DNA of 64,000 nucleotides from contig CP007444.1 in assembly GCA_000632805.1 (NCBI GenBank), positions 2,280,771-2,344,770 of the forward strand, written 5' to 3'. The stretch comes from Dyella jiangningensis. Its GTDB lineage: Bacteria; Pseudomonadota; Gammaproteobacteria; Xanthomonadales; Rhodanobacteraceae. Below, piece after piece: positions 1 to 10,928 of the stretch (positions are counted from its first letter, which is position 1; every line of letters begins with the position of its first letter). The position numbers were made by a program, and so were the translations under genes. The notes under the pieces are model-generated. The model was not told where the DNA came from, searched no databases, and saw only the letters and a program-made list of their open reading frames with translations.

Positions 1-1059
1 GAGCACATGGAACCCGCCGGCGAAGGCGCCCTGCAGCGTGAATTCGAACAGCTCAAGGCGCGACTGGATGCCGAGGGCCTGTTCGATCCGGCGCGCAAGC
101 GTGCCCTGCCCCGTTACGCGCGCCGCATCGGTGTGATCACCTCGGCGACCGGCGCGGCGGTCCGTGACGTGCTGAGCGTCATGTCGCGACGCTGGCCGCT
201 AGCCGAAGTGGACGTGCTGCCCGTGCCGGTGCAGGGCCGCGAGGCGCCACCAGCGATCACGGCGATGCTGCGCAAGGCATCGGCCAGCGGTCGCTACGAC
301 GTCTTGCTGCTCACGCGTGGCGGCGGCTCGCTGGAAGACCTGTGGGCATTCAACGACGAGCAGGTCGCCCGCGCGATCTACGCAAGCGCGGTGCCGGTGG
401 TTTCCGCCGTGGGCCACGAGATCGATTTCAGCATCGCCGACTTCGTGGCCGACCTGCGCGCGCCCACGCCATCCGCCGCCGCCGAACTGCTGGTACCGGA
501 TGCCGCGCCCATGCGGCGACACCTGGCGCAGCTGCAACAGCGTCTCGTCGTGTTGGAACAGCGCCGGCTGCAGGCACGCATCCAGCGCGTGGATCACCTC
601 TATGCGCGCCTTCAGGCGCAGCGACCGCAGGCGCGACTCGCGCGCGATCGCGAACGCCTGGTCAACCTCGAACGCCGCCTGCTCGGAGCGCAGCGCGAAC
701 GAGCCCGCATGCGCCGCGTGGCGCTCGAACGCGCCCATGCGCGCCTGATCGCGCAGCATCCGCGTTTGCGTCTGCTGTTGTTGCGTCGTCGCCTGGTGGA
801 GTTATCGCAACGCCTGCGCCATTCGGTGGAACGTCGACTGGAGCGCGAGCAGTTGACCCTGCGGCAGGCCGGCCGTGCGCTGCATGCCGTGAGCCCGCTG
901 GCCACGATGGAGCGCGGTTACGCGATCCTGTTCGATGACCAGGGCAAGGTCGTGCGTTCCGCGCAGGGCGTCAGCGAAGGAGCGCAGCTGCGAGGACGCC
1001 TTGCGGATGGCGAGCTGCCGCTGGTAGTGGGAACCAAAGGGACACCCGACAACGGGTAG
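1..1059 (+). CDS. xseA: Exodeoxyribonuclease VII large subunit (5' end outside window)
   Basis: This is the catalytic large subunit of exonuclease VII, which acts with the small XseB subunits to degrade single-stranded DNA in the cytoplasm. The reading frame is open from base 1, so the start lies upstream; 352 residues are visible, roughly 80% of the usual length of about 445. The missing part is the N-terminal OB-fold. Visible are the family core ([42 protein letters not shown]) and a long Arg/Gln-rich helical middle segment, then the conserved end around [13 protein letters not shown]. It ends at TAG just before a REP-like repeat. The family assignment is secure. Confidence 0.96.
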   Translation, partial: EHMEPAGEGALQREFEQLKARLDAEGLFDPARKRALPRYARRIGVITSATGAAVRDVLSVMSRRWPLAEVDVLPVPVQGREAPPAITAMLRKASASGRYDVLLLTRGGGSLEDLWAFNDEQVARAIYASAVPVVSAVGHEIDFSIADFVADLRAPTPSAAAELLVPDAAPMRRHLAQLQQRLVVLEQRRLQARIQRVDHLYARLQAQRPQARLARDRERLVNLERRLLGAQRERARMRRVALERAHARLIAQHPRLRLLLLRRRLVELSQRLRHSVERRLEREQLTLRQAGRALHAVSPLATMERGYAILFDDQGKVVRSAQGVSEGAQLRGRLADGELPLVVGTKGTPDNG

Positions 1060-1074
1060 CAATATGCACTCTTG

Positions 1075-1158
1075 CTGTGGGAGCGCACCCTGCGCGCGAC
1101 GGATCAGCGAAGAGGCAGGCAGACACGCGGCAGTCGCACACAAGGTCCGCTCCCACAG
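1075..1158. repeat. REP-like inverted repeat A
   Basis: Two 26-base arms (1075-1100 and 1133-1158) are inverted copies matching at 22 of 26 positions, with a 32-base loop. The arm carries the core GTGGGAGCGCACC seen again at 17020-17098 and 59172-59254. It lies between xseA and the acetolactate synthase gene. It has the layout of a REP doublet. No REP-associated tyrosine transposase gene is present in the window. Confidence 0.75.
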
Positions 1159-1236
1159 ATGCGCCGCGCAAGCACGGCTCACACCGTATGAACGATTCAT
1201 GCCCCATCCTTCGCGTTCCGGTCACAGGAGCGCGGC

Positions 1237-2880
1237 ATGAAGGCAGCGGCATTGTTCGTGAAGGCATTGGAAGCCGAGGGCGTGCACAGCATCTTTGGCG
1301 TGCCGGGCGAAGAAAACCTCGATCTGGTGGAAGCGCTGCGCGATTCCTCGATTCGCCTCATCGTGACCCGCCATGAACAGGCCGCCGGTTTCATGGCCGC
1401 CACCTGGGGAAGGCTCACCGGCGAAGCGGGCGTCGCGCTCGCCACGCTGGGCCCCGGTGCCACCAACCTGGTCACGGCTGCGGCCTACGCGCAGCTCGGC
1501 GCCATGCCGATGCTGATGATCACCGGCCAGAAGCCCATCCGCGAACACAAGCAGGGCCTGTTCCAGCTGGTCGACGTGGTCGACATGATGCAGCCGCTGA
1601 CCAAATACACGCGCCAGCTGGTGTCCGCCGCCACGATTCCGGCGCGCATCCGCGAAGCGTTCCGGCGAGCGGAAGAAGAGCGCCCCGGCGCCGTGCACCT
1701 GGAGCTCCCCGAGGACATCGCCCGCGACACCGTCGAGGAAGCGATTCTGCTGCCTACCGAGTACGCGCGTCGGCCCTCGCCGGACGATGCCGCGCTGGTG
1801 CAGGCGGCCGAGGCGGTCAGCAAGGCTCGGCATCCGATTCTGATGATCGGCGCCGCGGCCAACCGACAGCGCACCACGGTGGCGCTGCGTGCCTTCATCG
1901 ACAAGCTGGGCATTCCGTTCTTCACCACGCAGATGGGCAAGGGCGTGATCGATGAGGATCACCCGCTATGGCTGGGCAACGCCGCGCTGTCCGATGGTGA
2001 CTTCGTGCATCGCGCGATCGACGCGGCGGACGCGATCATCAACGTCGGCCACGACGTGGTGGAGAAGCCGCCGTTCCTCATGCGCAAAGGGCGGCGCACG
2101 GTCATCCACATCAATTTTTCCAGCGCCGAGGTCGATGCGGTCTATTTCCCGCAGATCGAAGTGGTGGGCGACATCGCGCATACGGTGGAGCGCCTCACCG
2201 ACGCCCTGAAGCCGCAGGACCACTGGGATTTCAGCTTCTTCGACCGCGTGCGCAACGCCTTCCATACGCAGCTGGAAGATCACGCACGTGACGACCGCTT
2301 TCCCATGCACCCCGTGCGCGTGGTGGACGACACGCGCAGCTTCATGCCGGATGACGGTGTCCTATGCCTGGACAACGGCATGTACAAGCTCTGGTATGCG
2401 CGCTATTACCGCGCCCGCGAGCCCAATACGATCCTGCTCGACAACGCGCTCGCCACCATGGGTGCCGGCCTGCCCTCGGCGATGGCGGCAAAGATGGTCT
2501 ATCCCGACCGCAAGGTACTGGCCATCTGCGGCGATGGCGGCTTCATGATGAATGCGCAGGAGCTGGAAACCGCCGTGCGGCTCAAGCTCGACCTGGTGAT
2601 CCTGCTGCTGCGCGACGACGCCTACGGCATGATCCGCTGGAAGCAGGCCGAAATGGGCTACACCGACTACGGCATGACCTTCGGCAATCCTGACTTCGTG
2701 CAGTTCGCCCAAGCGCATGGCGCGCATGGCCATCGTCCCGCCAGCGCCGACGAATTCCTGCCCACGCTGCAGCGCGCGTTCGATGCCGGCGGCGTGCACC
2801 TGATCGATCTTGTCATCGACTACTCGGACAATCACCGCATCCTCAACGAAGAGATCCGCCGGCTCAGCGCAGCCGTCTGA
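1237..2880 (+). CDS. Acetolactate synthase, AlsS-type thiamine diphosphate enzyme
   Basis: A 547-residue ThDP-dependent enzyme predicted to condense two pyruvates to acetolactate with loss of CO2. The N-terminal PYR domain carries the ThDP-activating Glu47 (TRHEQAAGFMA), a middle domain follows, and the C-terminal PP domain has the GDGG metal motif at 432-435 followed by ELETAVRLK. The metal-ligand segment reads RDD (459-461), which fits the AlsS/BudB (catabolic) type, where an Asp is the ligand, better than the NN form of biosynthetic IlvB. No small regulatory subunit and no acetolactate decarboxylase are adjacent. The start has a CAGGAG ribosome site 7 bases upstream. An aldehyde dehydrogenase follows after 15 bases, so the two are probably one operon. 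The exact substrate is inferred; related ThDP decarboxylases cannot be excluded. Confidence 0.8.
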   Translation: MKAAALFVKALEAEGVHSIFGVPGEENLDLVEALRDSSIRLIVTRHEQAAGFMAATWGRLTGEAGVALATLGPGATNLVTAAAYAQLGAMPMLMITGQKPIREHKQGLFQLVDVVDMMQPLTKYTRQLVSAATIPARIREAFRRAEEERPGAVHLELPEDIARDTVEEAILLPTEYARRPSPDDAALVQAAEAVSKARHPILMIGAAANRQRTTVALRAFIDKLGIPFFTTQMGKGVIDEDHPLWLGNAALSDGDFVHRAIDAADAIINVGHDVVEKPPFLMRKGRRTVIHINFSSAEVDAVYFPQIEVVGDIAHTVERLTDALKPQDHWDFSFFDRVRNAFHTQLEDHARDDRFPMHPVRVVDDTRSFMPDDGVLCLDNGMYKLWYARYYRAREPNTILLDNALATMGAGLPSAMAAKMVYPDRKVLAICGDGGFMMNAQELETAVRLKLDLVILLLRDDAYGMIRWKQAEMGYTDYGMTFGNPDFVQFAQAHGAHGHRPASADEFLPTLQRAFDAGGVHLIDLVIDYSDNHRILNEEIRRLSAAV

Positions 2881-2895
2881 TCGTCTGGAGTTTCC

Positions 2896-4326
<1,431 letters not shown>

Positions 4327-4333
4327 GACAGTC

Positions 4334-4372
4334 GCCGCGGCATTCGCAGCCCTGCCGCCGCGGCTTTTTTTT
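4334..4372 (+). terminator. Rho-independent terminator after aldehyde dehydrogenase
   Basis: Perfect 8-bp stem GCCGCGGC (4334-4341 and 4357-4364) followed directly by eight T. It lies 7 bases after the stop codon. Confidence 0.85.
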
Positions 4373-4491
4373 CCTTTCGGAGTTCGCCGCAGCCCGCCGC
4401 TTGTGGCGCCCGGGGCCCGGGTGGTGTTCAATCCATCCACCCAACCCGGCATGCTCTGGCATGCCACCCCTGGCCCAGCGGAGCCCGACGG

Positions 4492-5523
4492 ATGCCCACG
4501 AAACTCGCCTTGTGCCTGGGCGCCCTGCTCACGACAGCCAGCGCCCTGGCGCAGGAAACCTCGCCATTACCTGCCGCAAGTACGCAGGGCACTGTGACGC
4601 CCGCCAAGCCCGTCGATCTGCAGACGGTGACCGTTCGCGGTGCCCAGCCCGGCCCTGCCCTGTGGGAAGTCCGCAAGGGCGACCACGTGTTGTGGGTGCT
4701 GGGAACTATATCGCCGCTGCCAAAGTACGCGACCTGGCAATGGACGCAGCTGGAACAGGCCCTGGGAAAATCGAGCGAAATGCTGGAGGCCCCCTCGGCG
4801 CGTCTGAAGATGCCGCCCAGTCTGTTCTCCCGCCTCGCCCTGCAGCCGGCGGCGCGGCTCAATTCAGGCGGTGCCACGCTGGAGCGCATTCTGCCCGCCG
4901 ACATGTACCAGCGCTGGCGAGTGCTGCGGCATGAGTACCTGCACGACGACGATGCCTACGAGTACCAGCGTCCGATCATCGTGGCCGAGCAGCTGTTCAC
5001 CAAGGCGCTCGATGCCCACGGCCTGACCGGCGACACCGACGTCGAGGACATCGTCGAAAAGCTCGCACGCAAGCACGGCGCCCGACAGGTGCCGGTGCGC
5101 TACGAGCTGGTGATACGCAAGGTACCCAAGCCCAACGGAGGCGCGGACAGCGACCAGCAGCAGGGCATTGCCTGTCTCGACGAGACCATGCAGATCATCG
5201 AGCACGACATGCCCAAGCTCACGCAGCGCGCCAATGCCTGGGCTACTGGTGACACGGCCACGCTGCAAAAGCTCATGGAAAATTCGCGCGAACCGTGCGT
5301 GGTGAGCGCGATCAACGGCGACTTCGAACATCAGCTCAACGTGACCGATCTGCCGCAGCGCATCAACGCAGCATGGGTCAAGGAGGCGGATCTGGCGCTC
5401 ACGCGCAACCGGCGCACGGTGGCGGTGTTGACGATGGAACAGTTGACGTCGCCCACCGGCTACCTCGCCACACTGAGGTCGATGGGTTATCTGGTGCAAC
5501 CGCCGGCTGACCTGAAGCAGTAA
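4492..5523 (+). CDS. Exported TraB/GumN family protein lacking GxxH motifs
   Basis: A 343-residue protein with a cleavable signal peptide (about residues 1-20, ending SALAQE) and the TraB/GumN fold signature: LWEVRKGDHVLWVLGT near 57-72 and a C-terminal GYLATLRSMGYLV. Family members usually carry two GxxH motifs that form the proposed metalloprotease site. Here the first reads GTIS (71-74) and the second TMEQ (314-317), so both histidines are absent. It probably acts in the periplasm, perhaps without catalysis. A small perfect hairpin (GGCATGC, 4448-4465) precedes the start. It converges with the S10 peptidase gene across a shared terminator. Family assignment is fairly sure; function is unknown. 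Confidence 0.75.
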   Translation: MPTKLALCLGALLTTASALAQETSPLPAASTQGTVTPAKPVDLQTVTVRGAQPGPALWEVRKGDHVLWVLGTISPLPKYATWQWTQLEQALGKSSEMLEAPSARLKMPPSLFSRLALQPAARLNSGGATLERILPADMYQRWRVLRHEYLHDDDAYEYQRPIIVAEQLFTKALDAHGLTGDTDVEDIVEKLARKHGARQVPVRYELVIRKVPKPNGGADSDQQQGIACLDETMQIIEHDMPKLTQRANAWATGDTATLQKLMENSREPCVVSAINGDFEHQLNVTDLPQRINAAWVKEADLALTRNRRTVAVLTMEQLTSPTGYLATLRSMGYLVQPPADLKQ

Positions 5524-5539
5524 TCACACCCAAAAAGAA

Positions 5540-5577
5540 GGCCCGGCGCGTCTCGCGACGCCCGGGCCTTTGTTTTG
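5540..5577. terminator. Bidirectional terminator
   Basis: A long GC stem (GGCCCGGCGCGTC / GACGCCCGGGCC, one bulge) with A-rich sequence to the left and TTTGTTTT to the right, between two convergent genes. It can serve both strands. Confidence 0.8.
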
Positions 5578-5586
5578 CCTCGCGAC

Positions 5587-7146
5587 TTACTTCGTAGAGC
5601 CGTACAGCTGCGCCGCATCCGCCTTGAACGAGGATGCACTGCCATCGCGGCTGTAGAACATGTGGCCACCCGGATACACCGACAGCTTTACGCGCTGCTG
5701 CTGACCGAAGGTCGGCATCTGGTCGATGATCAGGCGCGAGGTGAAGAACGGGCACGAGAGATCGTTATAGCCGTGCACGATCAACACCTTCATGTTCGGA
5801 TCGTTGGCGATGGCCTTGCGCAGGTCGGCCACCGGCTTGTCGTCGGTCTCGCCGCGATCCCATGCATTGTTGACGGTGTACGAGAGCGCCTCGTAGTGCG
5901 CATCCGTCTTCCAGCCCACTTCGCGCGTCACGAAATCGACCATCGCGCTGGTGGTTGGCGCGAGCAGCGCCTCGAGGATCGGGTCGCCCGACTGGCGGCG
6001 CGCCGAACCCGGGAACGGATCGAACGCGGTGACGTTGGAGTCGTACACGCTGCCGATCTTCTTTTCGGACCGATGGATCTCGCGCAGGTAGGTGCCGATG
6101 TCGACGCGGCCGTCCAGCTTGGACACCACTGACGGATCAAGGCCCGTATACGCCGACACCTTCTGCACCATGCGGCTGATCGCGCCCGGGTCCGAACGCC
6201 CGGCGAGGAAGTCGGTGACGAACTGGGTGCGGACGTAGTTCTCCACGTCCGTCATCGAAGCCGCCGACAACTTGCCCTGGGCTTCCAGATGTGCCGCCGT
6301 CATCGACGGCAGGTTGATCATCCACGGCAGCGGCGAAAGCGCGTCGCCGTCGCCGATGGCGGCCGGATCGAGATACGGCGACACCATCACCAGGCCATTC
6401 ACGCCCACGCCCATGCGGGTTTGCAACTCATAGGCGATACGCGGTGCGCGGTAGCCACCGTAGCTTTCGCCCATCACGTACTTGGGTGCGCGCAGGCGAC
6501 CGTGCTTGACCAGCCAGTCGTACACCACGCGCGAGAGGTACTTGATGTCTGCCTCGGTGGAGTAGAAATCCTTCTTGGTCTTGTCCTCGTCTTCCAGCGA
6601 GCGCGAGAAGCCGGTGCCGACCGGATCGATGAACACCAGGTCGCTCATGTCGAGCCAGGTGTTGGGATTGTCCTTGGTGATGGCCGCATCGGACGGCGCA
6701 TCGCCGTCCACGCCGAACTGGATGCGCTTGGGACCGATCGCGCCCATGTTGAGGTATACCGACGAGGCACCCGGGCCGCCGTTGAAGGCGAACGTCACCG
6801 GACGATGCGGATCGTTGCCGGGCACGACATAGGACGTGTAGACCACATCGGCGATCTTCTTGCCCTTGGCGTCACGCACCGGGATGGTGCCAACGGTTGC
6901 CTCATAGGACACCGTACGGCCACCCACGCGCACGCTCTGCTTGATGGTCTTGTCGGCCGGCAGTGGCGGCAGCTCCACTTCGGACTTCTTTTCCGCCTCG
7001 GCGGCGGGCTTGGCATCCTTGCCTTCGGCAGCCATGGCCAGCGACCGGGGCGACATGACCAAGCCCAGCGCAAACACGGCCGCAAACCAGACGGCCCCAC
7101 GCCCTACCCGGGCGGCACGACCACAAACAGGCAAATCTCGCTTCAT
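5587..7146 (-). CDS. Exported peptidase S10, serine carboxypeptidase family
   Basis: A 519-residue protein of the S10 serine carboxypeptidase family (alpha/beta hydrolase fold), which removes C-terminal residues from peptides. The oxyanion segment FNGGPGASS is at 121-129, the nucleophile Ser228 in GESYGG, and the likely Asp462 (GYNDLSCPF) and His495 (YPGGHMF) complete the triad. The N terminus (MKRDLPVC, then a hydrophobic stretch near 17-38) is a signal sequence or anchor, so the enzyme should act in the periplasm or outside. I chose the ATG at 7146 rather than the upstream GTG at 7197 because the signal peptide then starts properly. The 220 bases upstream hold no other gene. The family is secure; the physiological substrate is unknown. 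Confidence 0.88.
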   Translation of the reverse strand: MKRDLPVCGRAARVGRGAVWFAAVFALGLVMSPRSLAMAAEGKDAKPAAEAEKKSEVELPPLPADKTIKQSVRVGGRTVSYEATVGTIPVRDAKGKKIADVVYTSYVVPGNDPHRPVTFAFNGGPGASSVYLNMGAIGPKRIQFGVDGDAPSDAAITKDNPNTWLDMSDLVFIDPVGTGFSRSLEDEDKTKKDFYSTEADIKYLSRVVYDWLVKHGRLRAPKYVMGESYGGYRAPRIAYELQTRMGVGVNGLVMVSPYLDPAAIGDGDALSPLPWMINLPSMTAAHLEAQGKLSAASMTDVENYVRTQFVTDFLAGRSDPGAISRMVQKVSAYTGLDPSVVSKLDGRVDIGTYLREIHRSEKKIGSVYDSNVTAFDPFPGSARRQSGDPILEALLAPTTSAMVDFVTREVGWKTDAHYEALSYTVNNAWDRGETDDKPVADLRKAIANDPNMKVLIVHGYNDLSCPFFTSRLIIDQMPTFGQQQRVKLSVYPGGHMFYSRDGSASSFKADAAQLYGSTK

Positions 7147-7366
7147 CAGGAATCTCGCAAAGGCCAAATGGCGGTTAGCTACGCAGATGCACGACACGCA
7201 TGCTCCCCGCTGCGATCAACAGGCGCAGCCATGCTCGTGTCGGATGCACTCTCCATGGAACCGGCATGCCCGCAGGGCGCACCAGTGCCGTTAGGCACGG
7301 GTCCACGTTGACGGTGGGTGCGCCCGGCGAAGGCGCAACATCATGCGCCACCTTCGCGGGGAGGCA

Positions 7367-8191
7367 TCAGCGAGGCAGGTAGTCGTTCGGCTCCACCAGC
7401 TGGAAACCTGGCGTTTCGCGCACGCACTGCCGCAGCAGGAAGGCGTGGCCGCTGCCATAGAAGACCACGATATGGTCGCCCGGCTTGGCCAGTTGCAGCA
7501 GGTTTGCACAGATGAGGAAGTTGCGGCGATACCAGGCCGCGAGCAGCTCGGCCCCCGGCTGTTCGTTGCCCGAGCCGATACGCAGCACGTTGCGATAGAA
7601 CGCGTTGCCCTCATCGATCAGCGCCGGCTCGTTGACCCGACGCAACGCCGCCGAGAGACCCTGCTCAGCGAGCAGACGCTGCTGCTCGGCCATCTGGCGA
7701 TCGACCTTCGCACCCTCGGCATCGAGTTGACTGGAAAGCCCATGCGCGTCCGCATAGGTCTTCACCGGCTCATAGGGAAAATCGCCATCGGCGTCGATGC
7801 CGTACACGCCGGTGGCGTGGGCCGTCTTCGCCAGGCGAAAACCGAGCTGCACGACCTCGTTGCGCGACGGTGGCAAGCTACCGGCCAGGTATTTGGGATA
7901 GCGCTCGTCGACCGTCTCGCGGGGCCATTCGACGGCGACCTTGTCGGGCTTGAAGCGCGCCAGGGCATCGGTGATGGCCGCCAGTTCCGCCTGGCGCTTG
8001 GGCGCCAGCACGTCGTCCACCTTCATGTTGTGAAGATCGTGGCCGGGATTGGACAGGTGAAAGAGCCCTACCACCATCACCTGGACAGGCGCGGGTTGCA
8101 CATCCGCCCGGGCCATGTCGGCAGCGAGCGACATCGCGCCCGCCAAGGCGATACAAAACAGGAACGACGACCTGCTGAATGCCGATCGCAT
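7367..8191 (-). CDS. Exported DUF5694 family (TraB-like) protein
   Basis: A 274-residue protein with a signal peptide (about 1-29, ending DMARAD). It matches the DUF5694 pattern: VGLFHLSNPGHD near 41-52 and VVFYGSGHAFLL near 242-253. Both GxxH motifs expected in the TraB/ChaN-like fold are present (GLFH 42-45, GSGH 246-249), along with VAVEWPRE, which supplies a conserved Glu. It may be a periplasmic metal-dependent hydrolase; this is inferred from the fold only. It is on the same strand as the S10 peptidase gene and 220 bases beyond it. Confidence 0.72.
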   Translation of the reverse strand: MRSAFSRSSFLFCIALAGAMSLAADMARADVQPAPVQVMVVGLFHLSNPGHDLHNMKVDDVLAPKRQAELAAITDALARFKPDKVAVEWPRETVDERYPKYLAGSLPPSRNEVVQLGFRLAKTAHATGVYGIDADGDFPYEPVKTYADAHGLSSQLDAEGAKVDRQMAEQQRLLAEQGLSAALRRVNEPALIDEGNAFYRNVLRIGSGNEQPGAELLAAWYRRNFLICANLLQLAKPGDHIVVFYGSGHAFLLRQCVRETPGFQLVEPNDYLPR

Positions 8192-8288
8192 ACGGATCTC
8201 CCTCTGGCACCGCCGGATCGCCCCTCGCGAACCGGCATGACGTGGCTTGGATGCATCCGGGCCACAACCGGTTTAATGCGCCGCGACC

Positions 8289-9749
8289 TCACTGCGAGGA
8301 TGCCAGCCCCGCGTCGACGCCCGGCCAGCCACCACCCAAGGCCTTGATCAGACGCACGTCGGCTTCCAGGCGGCGGCGCGAAAGATCCACCAGAGTTTGC
8401 GACTGCGCAAGGCTAACGCTCTGCGTGGACACCACTTCCAGGTAGTCCGTTGCCCCGTCCCGGTAACGCGTCAACGCCAACTGCGCCGCACGGGTAGCGG
8501 CATCCACCGCATGCTGCTGCGTGACCGATTCGTCCCCCAGCACGGCCAGCGAAGCGAGGTTGTCTTCCACGTCCTGGAAAGCGATGAGCACGGTCTGCCG
8601 ATAGTCGGCGGCGGCGGCATCGTGGCTGGCGTTCGCCCCGGCAAGCTCCTGCTTGCGGCGACCACCGTCGAACAAGGTGCCGACGAGTGCGGGGCCGATC
8701 GCCCAGAAGCGACTCGGCAACATGGCGAACTGGGCGAGCTTCGACGCTTCCAGACCGCCACTGGCCGACAGCAACAGGTCTGGAAAGAACGCCGACGTCG
8801 CCTCGCCCACATCGGCGTTGGCCGCCGCCACGCGACGCTCCGCAGCGGCGATATCCGGGCGGCGTTGCAGCAATGTCGATGGCACGCCCGCCGGAACCTG
8901 CGGCAAGACCAGCGGCTGCGTGTCCACCGGCAGGCTGAGCTGAGCCGGTGGAACGCCGATCAGCACGGCAATGGCGTGTTCGTGTTGCGCCCGGCTTTCG
9001 CCGAGATCGATCAACCTGGCCTGCGCCACTTGCCATTGCGTCTCAGCCTGCTGCACGTCCGACTCGGACGCGATGCCACCCTGGTATCGCGTATTCACCA
9101 GCGACCTGGCGCGGGCGTAGTCCGCCACTGTCTGTTGCAGAAGCGCGGCTTCCGCATCGAGTTCGCGCAGGTCGATGTAATCGATGGCAAGCTCCGCCTG
9201 CATCGCCAGGCGCACTGAGGCCAGGTCGGCTTCGCTCGCCTGGTAACGTGCCTGCGCCGCCTTCACCTGGTAGCCGATGCGTCCGAACAGGTCCGGCTCC
9301 CATGACACCGTGAGCCCAGCACTGAAGTCGGACACGGTCTTGCCGGCCAGCGAGCGACCTACCACGTTCTGCGAGGTGTGATTGCGATCGGCGCTGGCTC
9401 CCGCGGTGACCGTGGGCCAATAGGCCGAGCGCGCCGTGCCGACCAGCGCTTTGGCCTGCGCGAGATTCGCCACGCTCCTGGCGATGGTCTGGTTGCCGAC
9501 GTCGACCTTGGCTTCCAGATCGTCCAGCGTCGTATCGCCGAACAACGTCCACCAGGTGCCGCGATCGACATCGTCGCCGGGCTGCGCCGGTTGCCACCCC
9601 GGCGCCGCACGCGATGCCTCCTTGAACTGGTCGGGCACAGCCACCTGGGGACGGACATAGGCAGGCCCGGGCGTGCAGCCCACGAGCAGACCACCCAGCA
9701 ACATCGCCATCGCAGTCGCGCCAAGGGATGAAGTCATGCGAGGTTTCAT
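8289..9749 (-). CDS. RND efflux outer-membrane lipoprotein, NodT/OprM family
   Basis: A 486-residue outer-membrane factor of the TolC/OprM superfamily, the exit duct of a tripartite efflux pump. It has a lipobox (LLVGC, Cys25) after a hydrophobic signal, the typical mature start (YVRPQVAVPDQF), and the two long helical repeats rich in Ala/Gln/Glu that form the periplasmic tunnel. It is the last gene of a three-gene operon (permease, adaptor, outer-membrane factor), 12 bases after the adaptor. Confidence 0.93.
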   Translation of the reverse strand: MKPRMTSSLGATAMAMLLGGLLVGCTPGPAYVRPQVAVPDQFKEASRAAPGWQPAQPGDDVDRGTWWTLFGDTTLDDLEAKVDVGNQTIARSVANLAQAKALVGTARSAYWPTVTAGASADRNHTSQNVVGRSLAGKTVSDFSAGLTVSWEPDLFGRIGYQVKAAQARYQASEADLASVRLAMQAELAIDYIDLRELDAEAALLQQTVADYARARSLVNTRYQGGIASESDVQQAETQWQVAQARLIDLGESRAQHEHAIAVLIGVPPAQLSLPVDTQPLVLPQVPAGVPSTLLQRRPDIAAAERRVAAANADVGEATSAFFPDLLLSASGGLEASKLAQFAMLPSRFWAIGPALVGTLFDGGRRKQELAGANASHDAAAADYRQTVLIAFQDVEDNLASLAVLGDESVTQQHAVDAATRAAQLALTRYRDGATDYLEVVSTQSVSLAQSQTLVDLSRRRLEADVRLIKALGGGWPGVDAGLASSQ

Positions 9750-9761
9750 GATCAGGCCTCC

Positions 9762-10916
9762 TCAAGCGTTCGCCGGATCGGCATGGATGCGGACGATCTG
9801 GCCCGGGCTGACGGCGTCTCCCGGATTCACAATCACGCGCTCATTGCCCTGCAGGCCGGAACGGATCTCCACGCGGGCGCCGAAATCACGCCCCAATGTG
9901 ACGGTGCGCAACTGCACGGCGCCCTTGGCATCCACCACGGCCACCTGCACGCCCGCGGGCCGGAACAGCAGCGCATTGGCAGGCAGCGACAGGCCCGGTT
10001 TCGCAGCAGACAGCGGCAGGCTCACCTGGGCATACGCACCAGGCAGCACGGCACCGTCCGGGTTGTCCATGTCGACCTCCACGCGCAGCGTGCGGCTGCC
10101 CGCGTCGATCGCGCCGGACGTGCGCGCCACCGTGCCGGTGAAGCTGCGCCCGGGATATTGCGGCAGCGCCAGGTTCGCTTCGGCGCCGGCAACGACGTCG
10201 GCGGCCTGGTCCTGCGGCACGTCGACGAACACGCGCAGCCGGTCGGTCTCGGCCAGGCGAAACAACGCGGCCGGCGTCCCGCCATTGCCCGCGTCGATCA
10301 GCGCGCCGGTATCGACGTTGCGCACGGTGATCACGCCATCGAACGGCGCCGTCACCTTCTCGAACGATTGCAGCTGCGCGAGGCGGCCGACGTTTGCCTG
10401 CGCGGCCGCGAGCATGGCCTGCTTGGCCTTCATGGTGCTCACGTTTTCCTCGCTGGACTGCCGGGAAACGGCGTCGTCCTTGAGCATCTCCTGCCAGCGC
10501 GCGGCGGTGACCCTGGCGATGTCGTAGTTGGCCGATGCCGTGGCCGCATCCGACCTGGCCTGCGCGAGCTCGGCATCCAGTTCGGGCGCATCGATGTCGG
10601 CGAGCAGGTCGCCGCGCTTCACCCGTGTGCCGATGTCGCTGTACCAGCGATGCAGATAACCGCTGGTGCGCGCATAGATGTTCGCCTCCTGGAAGGCCTC
10701 GACATTACCCGGCAGCACCAGCATCTGCTGGGCCGACGCCCTGGCCGGCGTCACCACGGCGACGGTAGGCACGGCCAGCGCATCGGTCTGACGAGCGACC
10801 GTGCCGTGCGCAGCGAGGCGCGGAATGCCGCCAATGGACAAGGCCAACGCCGCCACGATGGCCGAAACAATGAGCAGGCGCTTGGGTGCAGCTGCAGGCT
10901 TCACGAGCATGGACAT
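9762..10916 (-). CDS. RND efflux periplasmic adaptor (HlyD/MFP family)
   Basis: A 384-residue membrane fusion protein linking the inner-membrane permease to the outer-membrane factor. An N-terminal signal anchor (about 13-33) is followed by a lipoyl half (SGYLHRWYSDIGTRVKRGDLLADIDAPELD near 84-113), a coiled-coil hairpin (to about 165), the second lipoyl half (APFDGVITVRNVDTG) and a beta-barrel domain. It lies 12 bases after the permease gene and 12 bases before the outer-membrane factor gene, so the three should be co-transcribed. Confidence 0.93.
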   Translation of the reverse strand: MSMLVKPAAAPKRLLIVSAIVAALALSIGGIPRLAAHGTVARQTDALAVPTVAVVTPARASAQQMLVLPGNVEAFQEANIYARTSGYLHRWYSDIGTRVKRGDLLADIDAPELDAELAQARSDAATASANYDIARVTAARWQEMLKDDAVSRQSSEENVSTMKAKQAMLAAAQANVGRLAQLQSFEKVTAPFDGVITVRNVDTGALIDAGNGGTPAALFRLAETDRLRVFVDVPQDQAADVVAGAEANLALPQYPGRSFTGTVARTSGAIDAGSRTLRVEVDMDNPDGAVLPGAYAQVSLPLSAAKPGLSLPANALLFRPAGVQVAVVDAKGAVQLRTVTLGRDFGARVEIRSGLQGNERVIVNPGDAVSPGQIVRIHADPANA

Positions 10917-10928
10917 GGGAGTTCTCCC

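Noticed and set aside
2530..2628. Apparent loss of the Asn metal ligand in the thiamine diphosphate motif (RDD instead of NN)
   Set aside because: AlsS/BudB-type synthases use an Asp at the next position, which is kept here (Asp460), so this is a subtype feature and not a defect.
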